Assembly (NCBI GenBank): GCA_026399015.1
Contig: JAPLRS010000023.1
Coordinates: forward strand, 22,051 to 86,050
Length of the DNA stretch: 64,000 nucleotides
Direction of reading: 5' to 3'
DNA from: Methylococcales bacterium
GTDB taxonomy: Bacteria; Pseudomonadota; Gammaproteobacteria; Methylococcales; Methylomonadaceae
Part shown: in pieces, positions 29,932 to 39,582 of the stretch
How the letters are laid out: each line of letters starts with the position of its first letter
How positions within the stretch are numbered: the first letter of the stretch is position 1
Notes under the pieces: model-generated
What the model saw: only the letters and a program-made list of their open reading frames with translations
Database searches by the model: none
What the model was told of the DNA's origin: nothing
Made by a program: the position numbers and the translations under genes

Positions 29932-31038
29932 ATGCTTAAAAGATATTTTCGTAAAGTTAGTCAAGCTAACAAGCCTCAGCAGACTCATTTATTAAAAGAT
30001 ATCTATCATCAATGGGTAGCTGAACAACGCATCCAATTTGATACCACGCAATTAGAAATTCTTGAACATCTGCAAATCACACTTGATCAGCTTAATACAA
30101 AAAAGCCAGTGCCCAAACAGCAAAGTTTGTATCTGTATGGTGATGTAGGTCGTGGTAAATCAATGTTGATGCAACTGTTTTATGAGGCCTGCTCCAGCCC
30201 CCAAAAAAAGCGCTTTCACTATAGCCAGTTTATGTCGGAATTGCATGCCTACGCCCATGCAAGCGCTCAACTTAATAAAACCGAAATCATCACGGCCTAT
30301 GCTAATCAATTAAACTCCGAACTACAGTTATTATTTATTGATGAGTTTTATGTCACTGATATTGCCGATGCCATGCTCTTAGAGCGATTATTTACGCGTC
30401 TATTTGAGCTAAACATCACTATTGTGATGACGTCTAATAGACATCCTAATGATCTATATCAAGGTGGTATTCAAAAAGCCCAATTTGCAAAGTTTACCGA
30501 CCTACTTCAACACAACGCTAAAATCCTAACTTTAAATTCAGATAAGGATTATCGATTATCGTACTTAAAATCAGCTCAACAAGTTTTCTACTCCCCTTTA
30601 GATGCAGGTGCCGATGAGTTTATAAGACATTCTTACCATCAACTCACTGATGATGCGCCTTTAAAACCCCATAGTATAAAATCATTAGGTAGAACCATTG
30701 CTTTAACTGCTGCGTATCAAGATATTGTGCTCACTGATTTTAATGAACTCTGTGAACAGCCACTGGGCAGTTATGACTATATTGAAATGACTAAGCAATT
30801 CAAGGTGGTTATTATGGCTAACATACCTAAGTTATCTTATGAGAAGCGTAACCAAGCAAAACGCTTTATGACTTTAATTGATGCACTGTATGAACATAAT
30901 GTAAAATTGATTTGTAGTGCAGAAACCCCAGTGGAAGATTTATATGTTGATGGGGATGGGGTATTTGAGTTTAAACGCACAGTATCAAGACTGATAGAAA
31001 TGCAAGCTCAAAACTATTTAGATTCTGGCCACAACTAA
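29932..31038 (+). CDS. zapE: Cell division protein ZapE (AFG1-like ATPase)
   Basis: The 368-residue P-loop ATPase matches the AFG1/YhcM family. Walker A is YLYGDVGRGKSMLMQLF near residue 85, Walker B LLFIDEFYVTDIADAMLLERLF near 135, and the sensor segment VMTSNRHPNDLY follows. In E. coli ZapE acts on Z-rings late in division under low oxygen or heat. It is divergent from lpxC across 236 bp and lies 33 bp upstream of the redoxin gene. Confidence 0.9.
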   Translation: MLKRYFRKVSQANKPQQTHLLKDIYHQWVAEQRIQFDTTQLEILEHLQITLDQLNTKKPVPKQQSLYLYGDVGRGKSMLMQLFYEACSSPQKKRFHYSQFMSELHAYAHASAQLNKTEIITAYANQLNSELQLLFIDEFYVTDIADAMLLERLFTRLFELNITIVMTSNRHPNDLYQGGIQKAQFAKFTDLLQHNAKILTLNSDKDYRLSYLKSAQQVFYSPLDAGADEFIRHSYHQLTDDAPLKPHSIKSLGRTIALTAAYQDIVLTDFNELCEQPLGSYDYIEMTKQFKVVIMANIPKLSYEKRNQAKRFMTLIDALYEHNVKLICSAETPVEDLYVDGDGVFEFKRTVSRLIEMQAQNYLDSGHN

Positions 31039-31071
31039 GCGATATAACTCTACTTAAACTCAGGTAAATCA

Positions 31072-31632
31072 ATGGTAACATTAACTACACCCGTTTGTGA
31101 CTTTGGAAAAAAAGCCATAGACTTCAAATTATTAGGCGTTGATAACCGTGTTTGGACATTAGAAGACTGCATGGGTGAAAAAGGACTATTAGTCATGTTT
31201 ATTTCTAATCATTGCCCTTATGTTAAAGCAGTACAACCCCGCTTAATTAGAGATACTTTCGAGTTAAAGCAATTAGGTATTAATACAGTAGCTATTATGC
31301 CAAATGATACCGTTGCTTATCCTGAAGACTCTTTTGAAAACATGCAAATCATTAGCGCCAATAACAACTACAGTTTTCCTTATTTACTTGATGAAACTCA
31401 AGAAGTTGCCCATCAATACGACGCTATCTGCACACCTGACTTTTTTGGTTATAACAATAACTATGAATTACAGTACAGAGGCCGATTAGATGCTACCGGC
31501 AGAAATGTAGACATTACCGATAGTCCTCGCGAACTATTTGAAGCCATGAAATTAGTCGCCGAAACGGGTCATGGCCCTAAGGAACAAACACCTAGCATTG
31601 GCTGTTCCATCAAATGGAAACAAGAATCTTAA
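31072..31632 (+). CDS. Thioredoxin-fold redoxin (AhpC/TSA-like)
   Basis: The 186-residue protein has a thioredoxin fold with DFKLLGVDNRVWTLEDCMGE and the active-site segment VMFISNHCPYVKAVQPRL near residue 48, where CPYV replaces the CxxC of thioredoxins, leaving a peroxiredoxin-like single Cys. The segment RGRLDATGRNVDITDSPREL resembles uncharacterised redoxins often annotated as thioredoxin family proteins. The substrate is unknown. It lies 33 bp after zapE and 65 bp before pgk. Confidence 0.8.
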   Translation: MVTLTTPVCDFGKKAIDFKLLGVDNRVWTLEDCMGEKGLLVMFISNHCPYVKAVQPRLIRDTFELKQLGINTVAIMPNDTVAYPEDSFENMQIISANNNYSFPYLLDETQEVAHQYDAICTPDFFGYNNNYELQYRGRLDATGRNVDITDSPRELFEAMKLVAETGHGPKEQTPSIGCSIKWKQES

Positions 31633-31697
31633 GCCAACAAATTTATCATCTTAAACCACTTTAAACTTAATTAATAAACCCAAAAGAGAGTAAAAAT

Positions 31698-32870
31698 ATG
31701 TCAATTAAACGAATGGTAGATCTTGATTTATCAGGAAAAAGAGTATTAATCCGTCAAGATTTAAACGTGCCTGTTAAAAATGGTCAAGTAACCAGCGATA
31801 TCAGAATTCAGGCGAGTGTTCCTACTATCGAAAAAGCCTTAGAAAAAGGCGCTGCCGTTATATTACTCTCTCACCTTGGCCGTCCTGTTGAAGGCCAATA
31901 TGATGACGAATCTTCCTTAAAACCAGTTGCTGAGCGCTTAGCAAGTTTATTAGGCAAACCAGTTCGTTTGGAAAAAGATTGGATAGATGGCGTTTCTATT
32001 GCACCAGGTGAAGTGGTACTTTGTGAAAATGTGCGCTTTAACCTAGGCGAAGAAAAAAACAGTGACGAATTAGGTCAAAAAATGGCTGCTCTTTGTGACA
32101 TTTTTGTAATGGATGCTTTTGGTACTGCTCATAGAGCGCAAGCCTCTACACACAGCGTTGCTAAATATGCACCTATCGCTTGTGCTGGCCCACTATTAGG
32201 CAATGAATTAGACGCATTAGGTAAAGCCCTTGAAACTCCAACTAAACCCTTAGTGGCTATTGTTGGTGGTTCTAAAGTTTCAACAAAATTAACTGTCTTA
32301 AAATCTCTTTCAGAAAAAGTTGACCAACTGATTGTAGGTGGCGGGATTGCAAATACTTTTATTGCAGCGGCGGGTTACCCAGTTGGCAAATCACTTTATG
32401 AAGCCGATTTAATAGATGAAGCCAAAGAACTTATTGCGGCTGCAAAAAAAGCCGGTTCTGACATCCCCATTCCAGTAGATGTTGTCTGTGCAAAAGAATT
32501 CTCAGAAACTGCTGCAGCCACTATCAAAAAAGTAGCTGATGTAGAAGCAGATGATCTTATTTTAGATATTGGACCTGACACTGCAAAACTTTATGCTGAG
32601 ATTTTAAAATCTGCCGGCACTATTGTTTGGAATGGTCCCGTTGGTGTTTTCGAAATAGAACAATTTAGTCATGGTACGCAATCATTATCTAAAGCGATTG
32701 CTGAAAGTACTGCTTTTTCAATTGCGGGCGGTGGAGACACTTTAGCTGCTATCGACAAATACGGCATTAATGACGATGTTTCTTACACTTCTACAGGTGG
32801 TGGGGCATTTTTAGAGTTCTTAGAAGGTAAAGAATTACCTGCTGTTGCGATATTAAAGTCCAGAGGCTAA
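31698..32870 (+). CDS. pgk: Phosphoglycerate kinase
   Basis: The 390-residue two-domain enzyme interconverts 1,3-bisphosphoglycerate and 3-phosphoglycerate in glycolysis and gluconeogenesis. Motifs include [68 protein letters not shown], and the nucleotide-binding [11 protein letters not shown] and [12 protein letters not shown] good SD (aagagag) precedes the ATG. Hairpins follow at 32880-32913 and 32949-32967. Confidence 0.97.
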   Translation: MSIKRMVDLDLSGKRVLIRQDLNVPVKNGQVTSDIRIQASVPTIEKALEKGAAVILLSHLGRPVEGQYDDESSLKPVAERLASLLGKPVRLEKDWIDGVSIAPGEVVLCENVRFNLGEEKNSDELGQKMAALCDIFVMDAFGTAHRAQASTHSVAKYAPIACAGPLLGNELDALGKALETPTKPLVAIVGGSKVSTKLTVLKSLSEKVDQLIVGGGIANTFIAAAGYPVGKSLYEADLIDEAKELIAAAKKAGSDIPIPVDVVCAKEFSETAAATIKKVADVEADDLILDIGPDTAKLYAEILKSAGTIVWNGPVGVFEIEQFSHGTQSLSKAIAESTAFSIAGGGDTLAAIDKYGINDDVSYTSTGGGAFLEFLEGKELPAVAILKSRG

Positions 32871-32879
32871 ACAAGCTAA

Positions 32880-32913
32880 AGCGCGTAGCGTCTGCTCCTT
32901 GACCTTACGCGCT
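32880..32913. terminator. Hairpin after pgk
   Basis: An 8-bp perfect stem (agcgcgta with tacgcgct) with an 18-nt loop lies 9 bp past the pgk stop. No U-tract follows, so it may stabilise the mRNA end rather than terminate. Confidence 0.4.
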
Positions 32914-32948
32914 ATAACTTGTACCCTGTACATGACGAATTTATTACC

Positions 32949-32967
32949 AGCCTGAATTATTCAGGCT
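32949..32967 (+). terminator. Probable terminator between pgk and rpoZ
   Basis: A compact 8-bp stem (agcctgaa with ttcaggct, 3-nt loop) is followed seven bases later by ctttttac. It could end the pgk transcript 30 bp before the rpoZ start, or lie in the rpoZ leader. Confidence 0.5.
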
Positions 32968-32996
32968 GAATGCTTTTTACTTATTTAGGTTTAATA

Positions 32997-33236
32997 ATGG
33001 CTAGAGTTACAATTGAAGATTGTTTAGAAAATGTAGAAAACCGTTTCAAATTAGTTTTGTTAGCAAGCACAAGAGCACGACAATTAAATCACGGTGCAAC
33101 TGAATTTGTACCAAGAGGCAAAGATAAAGACACTGTTGTGGCTTTACGTGAAATTGCTGCTGGCCATGTAACAATTGATAACATAGCTCTTCTTCATCGT
33201 GTAGGCGAATCACACGACCATAACGCAATGTTCTAA
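32997..33236 (+). CDS. rpoZ: RNA polymerase omega subunit
   Basis: The 79-residue omega subunit starts [20 protein letters not shown] and has [16 protein letters not shown], both diagnostic. An in-frame ATG nine codons upstream at 32970 is rejected because the conserved N-terminus is MARVT. Omega binds the beta' subunit and holds one ppGpp site. spoT follows 12 bp downstream, the classical rpoZ-spoT order, which couples the ppGpp target to its metabolism. Confidence 0.95.
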   Translation: MARVTIEDCLENVENRFKLVLLASTRARQLNHGATEFVPRGKDKDTVVALREIAAGHVTIDNIALLHRVGESHDHNAMF

Positions 33237-33248
33237 ATATCTCTGCCT

Positions 33249-35426
33249 ATGTCGAAAATAGCCGACGAAGTTGTTACAACTCGACCACAAGACGAACTCA
33301 TTGCAAAATTATGTTCGACACTGTCCGGTTATTTAGACGCAGACCAAATCAAAGATTGTGTCCGTGCTTACGAATTTGGTGCGGACGCCCATACAGGGCA
33401 ATTTCGTAAAAGTGGTGAAGCTTATATCTGCCACCCTGTCTCGGTAGCCATTATTCTGGCTGAAATGCACATGGATGCCAGTGGCATCATGGCCGCAATT
33501 TTACATGATGTAATCGAAGACACACCCATCACAAAAAAAGAACTCGCAAAACAATTTAGCCAAGAAGTTGCCGACTTAGTTGATGGCGTAACTAAATTAA
33601 CTAAAATCGACGGCAGATCCCAAACCCGAGCGGAAGCTCAAGCTGAAAATGTTCGTAAAATGTTTCTAGCAATGGGTAAAGACTTACGCGTCATCTTAGT
33701 CAAGCTAGCAGATCGTTTGCATAATATGCAAACTTTGGGCGTGATGCCCCCAGAAAAAAAACGGCGCATTGCTAGAGAAACCCTAGATATTTATGGTCCT
33801 ATCGCCAATCGACTTGGCATGAGTAAAATACGCCATAAACTCGAAGAACTCAGCTTTCAGGCGATGTACCCTACACGTCACAAGGTACTATCACACGCGG
33901 TAAAAAAATCTCGTGGCAACCGCAGTAAAATTATCGACACCATTGAAGACACAATTAAAAACCGTATGGAGCAAGCTTCATTAAACTACGAAGTGTCTGG
34001 TAGAGAGAAAAATATCTATAGCATTTATCAAAAGATGGTTCAAAAAAAACTATCTCTGTCTGCTATATTTGATCTGTATGCTTTCCGTATTTTCTGTGAC
34101 AACGTTGATACTTGTTACCGAGCCTTAGGTGTTATTCATAATCTATACAAGCCTATACCAGGGCGATTTAAAGATTATATTGCTCTTCCCAAAGCCAATG
34201 GCTACCAATCTTTACACACTATTGTTATTGGTCCATACGGCTCACCACTTGAGATTCAAATTAGAACCCATGAAATGCATCGCATGGCAGAATCAGGTAT
34301 TGCCGCCCATTGGCTCTATAAATCTGATGAAGATAAATCAGAAAAATTTCAAGCGCGCGCCAATGAATGGTTAAGAGATTTATTAGAAATTCAAAAAACT
34401 GCGGGTGACTCACTTGAGTTTATTGATAACTTAAAGATCGATTTGTTTCCACAAGAAGTATTCGTGTTTACACCTAAAGGTAGCATTATTAAGATTCCGC
34501 GGGGCGCTACGATCATTGATTTTGCTTATGCTGTGCACACTGATATTGGTAATGCCTGTGTATCTGCTCGCATCGACAAACAACTTGTACCTTTACAAAC
34601 CAAATTAGAAAATGGCATGACGGTAGAAATTATTACCGCCACATGGGCAAGACCCAATGCACTTTGGCTAAATTATGTGACTACCGTAAAAGCGCGGTCT
34701 AGTATTCGTAATCATCTCAAACATTTTAAACAACAAGAAGCGATTAGCTTAGGCCGACGTTTATTAGACAAAGAATTACATACTTTACATATCCAACTAG
34801 AAAGCATTGAAGAAAAACGCATTGTAGCCTTATTAAAATTAATGGAAATGTCTTCCATGGATGATTTATTAGAAGACATAGGTCTAGGCAATAAAATGCC
34901 ATTTTTAATCGCCAAAAGACTCACTCAAGCGGATATCAATGCCAACATCAAGTTAGATGATGACGACAGATTACAACAACAAACACCTTTAATTATTAAA
35001 GGCACCGAGGGTATGGTCATTACCCTGGCTAAATGTTGTAGGCCTATCCCAGGCGACTCTATAATCGGCTATTTCAATCCGGGTAAAGGGATTGTAGTGC
35101 ATAATCACGAATGCCGTAATCATTCTGTTATTCGCAAAAAACACACTAATTGGTTAGATGTTGAATGGTCTAAAGATGTGGTTGGTGATTTCCCTACAGA
35201 AATTCGCATTGAAATACTTAATCAACGAGGCGCTCTAGCCACTATTGCGTCGACTATTTCAAACCATGGTTCTAACATTGAAAACGTAACCGTTGTTGAG
35301 CAAGATGACAGAACTTGTGTGGATTTAATTACCCTAACCGTGAACGATCGCACCCACCTATCAAGAGTAATGAGACGTCTAAAAGAACTATCTATTGTTA
35401 TAAAAATAACTCGAGTGAAAGGTTAA
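33249..35426 (+). CDS. spoT: Bifunctional (p)ppGpp synthetase/hydrolase SpoT
   Basis: The 725-residue protein has the HD hydrolase domain (YICHPVSVAIILAEM, then AILHDVIEDT near residue 85), the synthetase domain (YAFRIFCDNVDTCYRALGVI and DYIALPKANGYQSLHTIVIG near 310), a TGS domain (EVFVFTPKGSIIKIPRGATI), a helical and zinc-finger-like part with CCRPIPGDSIIGYF, and a C-terminal ACT domain. Both catalytic halves look intact, so it should both make and break ppGpp. Its place after rpoZ supports SpoT rather than RelA. Confidence 0.94.
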   Translation: MSKIADEVVTTRPQDELIAKLCSTLSGYLDADQIKDCVRAYEFGADAHTGQFRKSGEAYICHPVSVAIILAEMHMDASGIMAAILHDVIEDTPITKKELAKQFSQEVADLVDGVTKLTKIDGRSQTRAEAQAENVRKMFLAMGKDLRVILVKLADRLHNMQTLGVMPPEKKRRIARETLDIYGPIANRLGMSKIRHKLEELSFQAMYPTRHKVLSHAVKKSRGNRSKIIDTIEDTIKNRMEQASLNYEVSGREKNIYSIYQKMVQKKLSLSAIFDLYAFRIFCDNVDTCYRALGVIHNLYKPIPGRFKDYIALPKANGYQSLHTIVIGPYGSPLEIQIRTHEMHRMAESGIAAHWLYKSDEDKSEKFQARANEWLRDLLEIQKTAGDSLEFIDNLKIDLFPQEVFVFTPKGSIIKIPRGATIIDFAYAVHTDIGNACVSARIDKQLVPLQTKLENGMTVEIITATWARPNALWLNYVTTVKARSSIRNHLKHFKQQEAISLGRRLLDKELHTLHIQLESIEEKRIVALLKLMEMSSMDDLLEDIGLGNKMPFLIAKRLTQADINANIKLDDDDRLQQQTPLIIKGTEGMVITLAKCCRPIPGDSIIGYFNPGKGIVVHNHECRNHSVIRKKHTNWLDVEWSKDVVGDFPTEIRIEILNQRGALATIASTISNHGSNIENVTVVEQDDRTCVDLITLTVNDRTHLSRVMRRLKELSIVIKITRVKG

Positions 35427-35499
35427 GCGTTTTTAACTTGTAATAATCTAAACTTTCATGGATAATACGGTTTTTTAGCCATTAGGGCTAAAACATAAT

Positions 35500-35612
35500 G
35501 GTGATCGATTTGGTCCTCTCGCAACGATACGCTGTAAACCCCGCCAGGTCCGGAAGGAAGCAACGGTAGCAGCAGATTCGTGTGCCGGGATGTGGCTGAT
35601 TCGGTTGCCGCC
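35500..35612 (+). ncRNA. ffs: 4.5S RNA (signal recognition particle RNA)
   Basis: The conserved SRP core is plain: ccaggtccggaaggaagca (35544-35562), the GGAA tetraloop and asymmetric loop, then agcag and gtgtgccgggatgt (35580-35593). The ends ggtgatcga (35500-35508) and tcggttgcc (35601-35609) pair to close the hairpin. The RNA joins Ffh to target inner-membrane proteins. It lies just upstream of dnaX, as in many gammaproteobacteria. End positions are estimates from the closing helix. Confidence 0.95.
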
Positions 35613-35643
35613 CACTCTCCTTCAACTTATATTCGAGCCTGCA

Positions 35644-37311
35644 ATGAATTATCAGGTTCTCGCCAGAAAATGGCGTCCACATAATTTCAAAGAAGTCGTT
35701 GGTCAACAACATGTCGTGCAATCGTTAATTAACGCATTGCAACATAATCGATTACATCACGCCTATTTATTTACCGGAACCCGCGGTGTTGGCAAAACTA
35801 CGCTTGCCAGAATTCTAGCAAAAGCCATTAACTGCGAAAATCTTCAAGACAACAATCCTTGTGATACTTGCCTTTCCTGCAGAGAAATTAACGAAGGCCG
35901 CTACCTAGATCTTATTGAAGTTGATGCTGCTTCCAGAACTAAAGTGGAAGACACCCGAGATTTATTAGATAACGCGCAATACGCACCTAATCAAGGTCGT
36001 TATAAAGTCTATATTATTGACGAAGTTCATATGCTTTCAGGGCACAGCTTTAATGCTTTATTAAAGACCCTTGAAGAACCACCAGAGCATGTGAAGTTTC
36101 TTTTAGCAACGACTGATCCACAAAAAATACCAGTCACTATCCTTTCTCGTTGCTTACAATTTAATTTAAAACAACTCTCACCGAGTCAAATTTTTTCTCA
36201 GATGGAGTTTATTCTCACTCAAGAAAAAATAGACTTTGAAGCCCCTGCCCTAAAATCTCTTTCTCGTGCTGCTGATGGCAGTATGCGTGATGGTTTAAGT
36301 TTATTAGATCAAGCGATAGTTTTTGGAAACGGTAAAGTTCAAACCAGCGAAGTTAACAATATGCTGGGCACTGTTGCTTTACAACCTATAGACGACATTT
36401 TACTGGCGCTTGCTAATAACGATGCGGTCGCTATTTTAAATAAAATTGCTGAGATTGATGACTTAAATCCAAATTTTGCCGATGTCTTACAGCAAATATT
36501 ACAAGTTTTACATAGAGTCGCGTTAACTCAACATATACCCAATTTTATTGATGAAAATTTCGATAGTGAAATCATCAACACCCTAGCGACTCAATTAGCT
36601 CCAGAAGATATTCAACTCTTTTACCAAATCGGTTTAATGAGTCAAAAAGATCTTAGTCTAGCTCCAGATCCAAGAAGTGGCTTTGAAATGGTCATGTTAC
36701 GCATGCTAACCTTTAAGCCGGTTAGTTTAGATCAAAAAGCGCCTCAGATATCTAGTAAGCCAGCAACTAGACCTGAAAGACAATCTCCGCCCGTCGCAGT
36801 AACAGCAAAACCAGTCACCATCCAAGCACCGAGCACACCTGAGATAACTGTTGCAACCATCATCGACGAAAAAAAAACTGAGCCTGCACCCCTAGCAACA
36901 CAAACATTTGACGCTAACACTGCGTCATGGCCAGTTATGATTGCGGCTATGCGTCTTAATGGCATGACGAAAGAATTTGCCAACCATTGCGTACTTGATT
37001 CTATTAATGAACACTCATGCACTTTGATTATCAATCCTGGCCATGTCATCACTAATAAAGCGCAAGAGACATTACAAAAAGCCTTACAAAGCTATACCGG
37101 CTCTACAGGATTAAAATTAAACATTAAATCCGAAAAAACCACGCTTGAGACGCCGGCAGTACAAATCATTAGAGATCGCGAAAACCTACAACAAGCGTCT
37201 GTTAATGCAATTAATTCAGACCCCAACATTCTGTCTTTAAAATCACAATTTGATGCCCGCATATTACCCGGCACCATTGAACCAGTTATAACGAAAGAGG
37301 AAAACCAATGA
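35644..37311 (+). CDS. dnaX: DNA polymerase III subunit tau (and probably gamma)
   Basis: The 555-residue clamp-loader ATPase begins [20 protein letters not shown]. Walker A is [19 protein letters not shown], a zinc-binding module has CDTCLSC, Walker B is [20 protein letters not shown], and the SRC motif is ILSRCLQF. I reject the open frame from 35590 because it would read through 4.5S RNA. An in-frame A9 tract at 36869-36877 lies at the end of the core domain; slipping by one base in either direction meets a stop within 1-5 codons, giving a gamma-like product of about 412-416 residues. The stop overlaps the ybaB start (ATGA). Confidence 0.96.
   Translation: MNYQVLARKWRPHNFKEVVGQQHVVQSLINALQHNRLHHAYLFTGTRGVGKTTLARILAKAINCENLQDNNPCDTCLSCREINEGRYLDLIEVDAASRTKVEDTRDLLDNAQYAPNQGRYKVYIIDEVHMLSGHSFNALLKTLEEPPEHVKFLLATTDPQKIPVTILSRCLQFNLKQLSPSQIFSQMEFILTQEKIDFEAPALKSLSRAADGSMRDGLSLLDQAIVFGNGKVQTSEVNNMLGTVALQPIDDILLALANNDAVAILNKIAEIDDLNPNFADVLQQILQVLHRVALTQHIPNFIDENFDSEIINTLATQLAPEDIQLFYQIGLMSQKDLSLAPDPRSGFEMVMLRMLTFKPVSLDQKAPQISSKPATRPERQSPPVAVTAKPVTIQAPSTPEITVATIIDEKKTEPAPLATQTFDANTASWPVMIAAMRLNGMTKEFANHCVLDSINEHSCTLIINPGHVITNKAQETLQKALQSYTGSTGLKLNIKSEKTTLETPAVQIIRDRENLQQASVNAINSDPNILSLKSQFDARILPGTIEPVITKEENQ
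36869..36877 (+). promoter_or_regulatory. dnaX A9 slippage / -1 frameshift site
   Basis: Nine A residues lie in frame as gaA-AAA-AAA-Act. A -1 shift, or one added A in the mRNA, reads aac then TGA at 36879-36881. Loss of one A reads ctg-agc-ctg-cac-ccc then TAG at 36893-36895. E. coli uses A-AAA-AAG for gamma, and Thermus uses an A9 transcriptional slippage tract. No E. coli-style SD stimulator or adjacent hairpin was seen; a weak gacgc/gcgtc hairpin begins about 33 nt downstream. Confidence 0.6.
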
Positions 37312-37628
37312 AAAATGCTTTAGGCAACTTAATGCAACAAGCTCAAAAAATGCAAGAAGACCTAAAAAATGCCCAAGATGAACTAGCGTTAATGCAAGTA
37401 TTAGGTGAGTCAGGGGCAGGCTTAGTATCAATAGTAATGACTGGCAAGCGTGAAGCCAGAAAGGTGACTATTGACCCCTCTCTACTTGATGATAAAGACA
37501 TGCTTGAAGATCTTATTGCCGCAGCAATTAACGATGCTGTCAATAAAGTGAATAAAATGAAAAAAGAAAAAATGTCTGATGTCACTTCTGGCATTCCCCT
37601 CCCAGCAGGCTTTAAACTTCCTTTCTAA
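37308..37628 (+). CDS. ybaB: YbaB/EbfC family nucleoid-associated protein
   Basis: The 106-residue protein starts [20 protein letters not shown], the coiled-coil N-terminus of the family, and continues with [20 protein letters not shown] and the [16 protein letters not shown] helix. It forms dimers that bind DNA. Its ATG overlaps the dnaX stop by 4 bp, and recR begins 1 bp after its stop, the standard dnaX-ybaB-recR operon. Confidence 0.95.
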   Translation: MKNALGNLMQQAQKMQEDLKNAQDELALMQVLGESGAGLVSIVMTGKREARKVTIDPSLLDDKDMLEDLIAAAINDAVNKVNKMKKEKMSDVTSGIPLPAGFKLPF

Positions 37629-37629
37629 T

Positions 37630-38226
37630 ATGCAAAAAAAAGGCTTACTAGGGCAGTTAATACAGAATTTATGTTGCCTTCCTGGGGTTGGTCCAAAATC
37701 TGCCCAGCGTATTGCCTTTTACTTGTTACAACGCGACAGAAATGGTGCGCGCTTATTAGCAGATACCTTGCTGACTGCCTTAAAAAATATTGACCACTGT
37801 GAACAATGTCGCACTTTAACAGAACAAAAACTTTGCGACATTTGTAGCGATAATTCTAGATCTTCTGCTCTATTATGTATCGTTGAGAACCCATCTGATG
37901 CTTGGATTATTGACCAAGCCACCGCTTTTAAAGGCTATTATTTTATTTTGCATGGCAAACTCTCGCCGCTGGATGGCATAGGCCCAAATGAACTTGGCCT
38001 AGATAAACTAGAATCTCGTTTAGCCGAAGGTAAAATTGAAGAAATCATACTAGCTACTAATTCCACTGTAGAAGGTGAAGCAACTGCCTACTTTATTAGC
38101 GAAATTGCTAAAAAATATCAGGTTAATGCCAGTCGATTAGCACATGGGGTTCCTATGGGTGGAGAGCTAGAATTTATTGACAGTGGCACACTTTCACATG
38201 CGTTTAAAGGCCGCAAATTACTTTAA
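37630..38226 (+). CDS. recR: Recombination protein RecR
   Basis: The 198-residue protein acts with RecF/RecO in loading RecA at gaps. It has the N-terminal helix-hairpin-helix (LCCLPGVGPKSAQRIAFYL), a four-Cys zinc finger (CEQCRTLTEQKLCDIC), and a Toprim domain with LCIVENPSDAWII and GYYFILHGKLSPLDGIGP. The start at 37630 gives the canonical N-terminus; the frame extends further upstream within ybaB, but that is out of frame with ybaB and unlikely to be used. Confidence 0.96.
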   Translation: MQKKGLLGQLIQNLCCLPGVGPKSAQRIAFYLLQRDRNGARLLADTLLTALKNIDHCEQCRTLTEQKLCDICSDNSRSSALLCIVENPSDAWIIDQATAFKGYYFILHGKLSPLDGIGPNELGLDKLESRLAEGKIEEIILATNSTVEGEATAYFISEIAKKYQVNASRLAHGVPMGGELEFIDSGTLSHAFKGRKLL

Positions 38227-38235
38227 GAGAATACA

Positions 38236-38574
38236 ATGACAACTTGCTTATTTTGCAAAATGGTTGCTGGTGAGATTAAACCTGACATCGTATATGAAGA
38301 CGATAAGGTACTTGCCTTTAGAGATATCAATCCTCAAGCACCAGTGCATATTTTAATTATTCCAAAAACTCATATTCCAACCTTAAATGACTTGCAAGAT
38401 ACAGAGTTGGCAGGACATTTAATACAAACCGCCGCAAAATTAGCTAAAGCAGAAGGTTTAGCAGAAGACGGTTACAGAACCGTTTTTAACTGCAATGCAA
38501 AAGGTGGACAAGAAGTTTACCATTTACACCTACACCTCCTTGCTGGACGCCAAATGAACTGGCCACCGGGCTAA
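38236..38574 (+). CDS. hinT: HIT family purine nucleoside phosphoramidase
   Basis: The 112-residue histidine-triad protein begins MTTCLFCKMVAGEIKPDIVY and ends with the HIT motif HLHLHLLAGRQMNWPPG. It hydrolyses AMP-lysine-type phosphoramidates. It lies 9 bp after recR. Its 3' end overlaps the convergent YheT gene by 45 bp. Confidence 0.94.
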   Translation: MTTCLFCKMVAGEIKPDIVYEDDKVLAFRDINPQAPVHILIIPKTHIPTLNDLQDTELAGHLIQTAAKLAKAEGLAEDGYRTVFNCNAKGGQEVYHLHLHLLAGRQMNWPPG

Positions 38575-39567
38575 ATAGCGCTGCCGTATAAACTCAGGAA
38601 TACGCTGTTCTAGCCAATAAGTTGGCTTAAATGGCGTACCACCACTTATAAACCCCACATGCCCTCCTCCAGCAGTCACTTCTAGTTGCACGTAACTGGA
38701 TAAATGCGCTTGCTGCGGTAATACCTCGGGTGTCATAAAAGGATCATCGGTAGCCTGTATGACTAAAGTGGGCACTGCGATTGATTTTAAAAACTGCCTT
38801 GAACTTGAACGCTGATAATAATCATGCACATCTTTAAAACCGTGTAACTTTGCCACGACTCTATCATCGTATTGCCAAAATGACTTTATATCTGAGACAT
38901 CACCTAAATTAGCAATTTTACTTGCCTCATGCACTCGCCCCAACTTTTCTAAATACCGATGCTTTGCACTCAGATACACCTTTAATTCATCTAGCAATTT
39001 ATAGCGATAGAGCTTAGAAAAACCTTTATCTAAGGTTGACGCACAGATATCTAATACTAAAGGCACAGAGACTGCGACAGCAGCAAATAAATCGGGTTTA
39101 TCTTCTGATTCACCCAACCACTTTAATAAAACATTACCCCCCAAAGAAAACCCTACCATGCCAATTGGCGTATTGGGTTCTCTGGCTCTGAGTGTTTTAT
39201 ACAAAAAATCTAAATCTTCAGTTTCACCCGAGTGATAACAGCGCGCTGAGTGATTAAGCTCACCACTACAACCCCTAAAATTTAAAGCAACTGACCTAAA
39301 ACCATCAGATAATAATTGTGCTTGTAAGCCTTTAATATAAGTGGACTGCGAACTACCCGTTAGCCCATGCAATAAAATAATAAGCGGTTGATAGGCTTCA
39401 CCCAACCAATCTATATCAATGAAATCATCATCTGGTGTAATTAATCGTTCTCTGCGTAAAGGCAAGTTAACTTTAGCGTTTCTGAATAAAAACGGGTAGA
39501 TCGTTTGCAGATGTGCATTCTTCAACCACCAAGCACTTTTAAATGATGATTTTATAAAAGTCGACAT
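38530..39567 (-). CDS. YheT-family alpha/beta hydrolase
   Basis: The 345-residue protein resembles E. coli YheT: SAWWLKNAHLQTIYPFLFR at the N-terminus, the oxyanion region LLHGLTGSSQSTYIKGLQ, the nucleophile elbow GMVGFSLGGNVLLKWLGE (Ser near residue 143), the acid region QATDDPFMTPEVLP, and the catalytic His in GGGHVGFI. The substrate is not established. ATG 39567 is preferred over the in-frame TTG at 39573. The last 45 bp overlap the hinT 3' end on the other strand. Confidence 0.85.
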   Translation of the reverse strand: MSTFIKSSFKSAWWLKNAHLQTIYPFLFRNAKVNLPLRRERLITPDDDFIDIDWLGEAYQPLIILLHGLTGSSQSTYIKGLQAQLLSDGFRSVALNFRGCSGELNHSARCYHSGETEDLDFLYKTLRAREPNTPIGMVGFSLGGNVLLKWLGESEDKPDLFAAVAVSVPLVLDICASTLDKGFSKLYRYKLLDELKVYLSAKHRYLEKLGRVHEASKIANLGDVSDIKSFWQYDDRVVAKLHGFKDVHDYYQRSSSRQFLKSIAVPTLVIQATDDPFMTPEVLPQQAHLSSYVQLEVTAGGGHVGFISGGTPFKPTYWLEQRIPEFIRQRYLARWPVHLASSKEV

Positions 39568-39582
39568 AAACAATACACGCTA

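Noticed and set aside
35473..35493. Terminator after spoT (ttttagcc/ggctaaaa hairpin)
   Set aside because: The 8-bp stem is real but is not followed by a U-tract on either strand and lies immediately upstream of 4.5S RNA, so its role is unclear.
35590..35643. Upstream extension of dnaX
   Set aside because: It would translate the 3' end of 4.5S RNA; the conserved DnaX N-terminus begins at ATG 35644.
35488..35721. Minus-strand frame of 77 residues
   Set aside because: It runs antisense across the 4.5S RNA gene and the start of dnaX.
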